DNA of 64,000 nt from Dimorphilus gyrociliatus (lineage: Eukaryota; Annelida; Polychaeta; Dinophilidae), in contig CAJFCJ010000013.1 in NCBI GenBank assembly GCA_904063045.1, positions 356,623 to 420,622 of the forward strand, written 5' to 3'. Positions 63,878-64,000 of the stretch are shown in pieces; the stretch's first letter is position 1; the number at the start of each line of letters is the position of its first letter. The position numbers and the translations under genes are program-made. The notes beneath the pieces were generated by a model. It had not been told where the DNA came from. It searched no databases and was given only the letters and a program-made list of their open reading frames with translations.

Positions 63878-64000
63878 ATGAATTGTCAAGATGACGCTGA
63901 GTTAACTAGAATTTTATTCGATTTATGTCAACACCAAGATTTCAGTTCGCAAACTTTAATGCCTGATTTTCAAATGCCAAACAAAAAGCCACTTGCCGTT
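63878..64000 (+). CDS. Start of a gene cut by the window end
   Basis: An ATG at 63878, just after an acceptor-like TTATTCAG, opens a frame of 41 codons to the window edge (MNCQDDAELTRILFDLCQHQ...). Too little is present to name it. Confidence 0.45.
   Translation, partial: MNCQDDAELTRILFDLCQHQDFSSQTLMPDFQMPNKKPLAV

Overview
The window is AT-rich eukaryotic nuclear DNA from an animal. Genes are split by many short introns (often 50-100 bp) with clear GT-AG boundaries. Homologues point to a bilaterian invertebrate: Musashi, a single-PDZ NHERF, PACSIN/syndapin, TMEM132, Pelota, an NR1-type nuclear receptor and an FMRFamide-receptor-like GPCR. An alternative mitochondrial NADH dehydrogenase (NDH-2) rules out a vertebrate. 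A lophotrochozoan (annelid or mollusc grade) fits best, but this is inference. All gene models below were built by joining exons by eye so that reading frame and family alignment are kept.

Layout. 0.2-6.8 kb (+): a 27-exon molybdo-flavoenzyme of the aldehyde oxidase/xanthine dehydrogenase family with an unusual N-terminal Cys-x2-Cys pair. 8.7-15.6 kb (+): Musashi, with a probable cassette exon and possibly an alternative last exon at 19.95 kb. 15.6-24 kb: a very AT-rich Musashi 3' UTR/intergenic region full of microsatellites. 24-25.8 kb: two fatty-acid-binding-protein-like genes, divergent. 25.9-26.5 kb (+): a four-pass membrane protein. 26.9-28.0 kb (+): an intronless class A GPCR. 28.2-29.9 kb (-): NDH-2. 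31.4-32.4 kb (-): a zinc-finger/coiled-coil protein. 33.2-33.7 kb (-): a small secreted Cys-containing protein. 36.0-37.9 kb (-) and 38.6-41.3 kb (+): Pelota and NHERF, head to head over about 640 bp. 43.1-45.1 kb (-): a nuclear receptor. 47.0-50.3 kb (-): TMEM132, lacking its first exon. 52.9-55.6 kb (+): PACSIN. 59.1-59.6 kb (+): an unrecognised 144-residue protein. 62.2-63.6 kb (+): an unrecognised basic, disordered protein. 63.9 kb to the end (+): the start of another gene.

The genes do not form one pathway. They are a normal stretch of unrelated animal genes. Features that stand out are the zinc-ribbon-like extension on the oxidase, NDH-2 in an animal, paired CRE-TATA promoters, an acylation-type N-terminus on the GPCR, an AGATGGCG octamer repeated between genes, and several small GC-rich structured islands in AT-rich DNA. 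I saw no CRISPR array, tRNA, rRNA or transposase.
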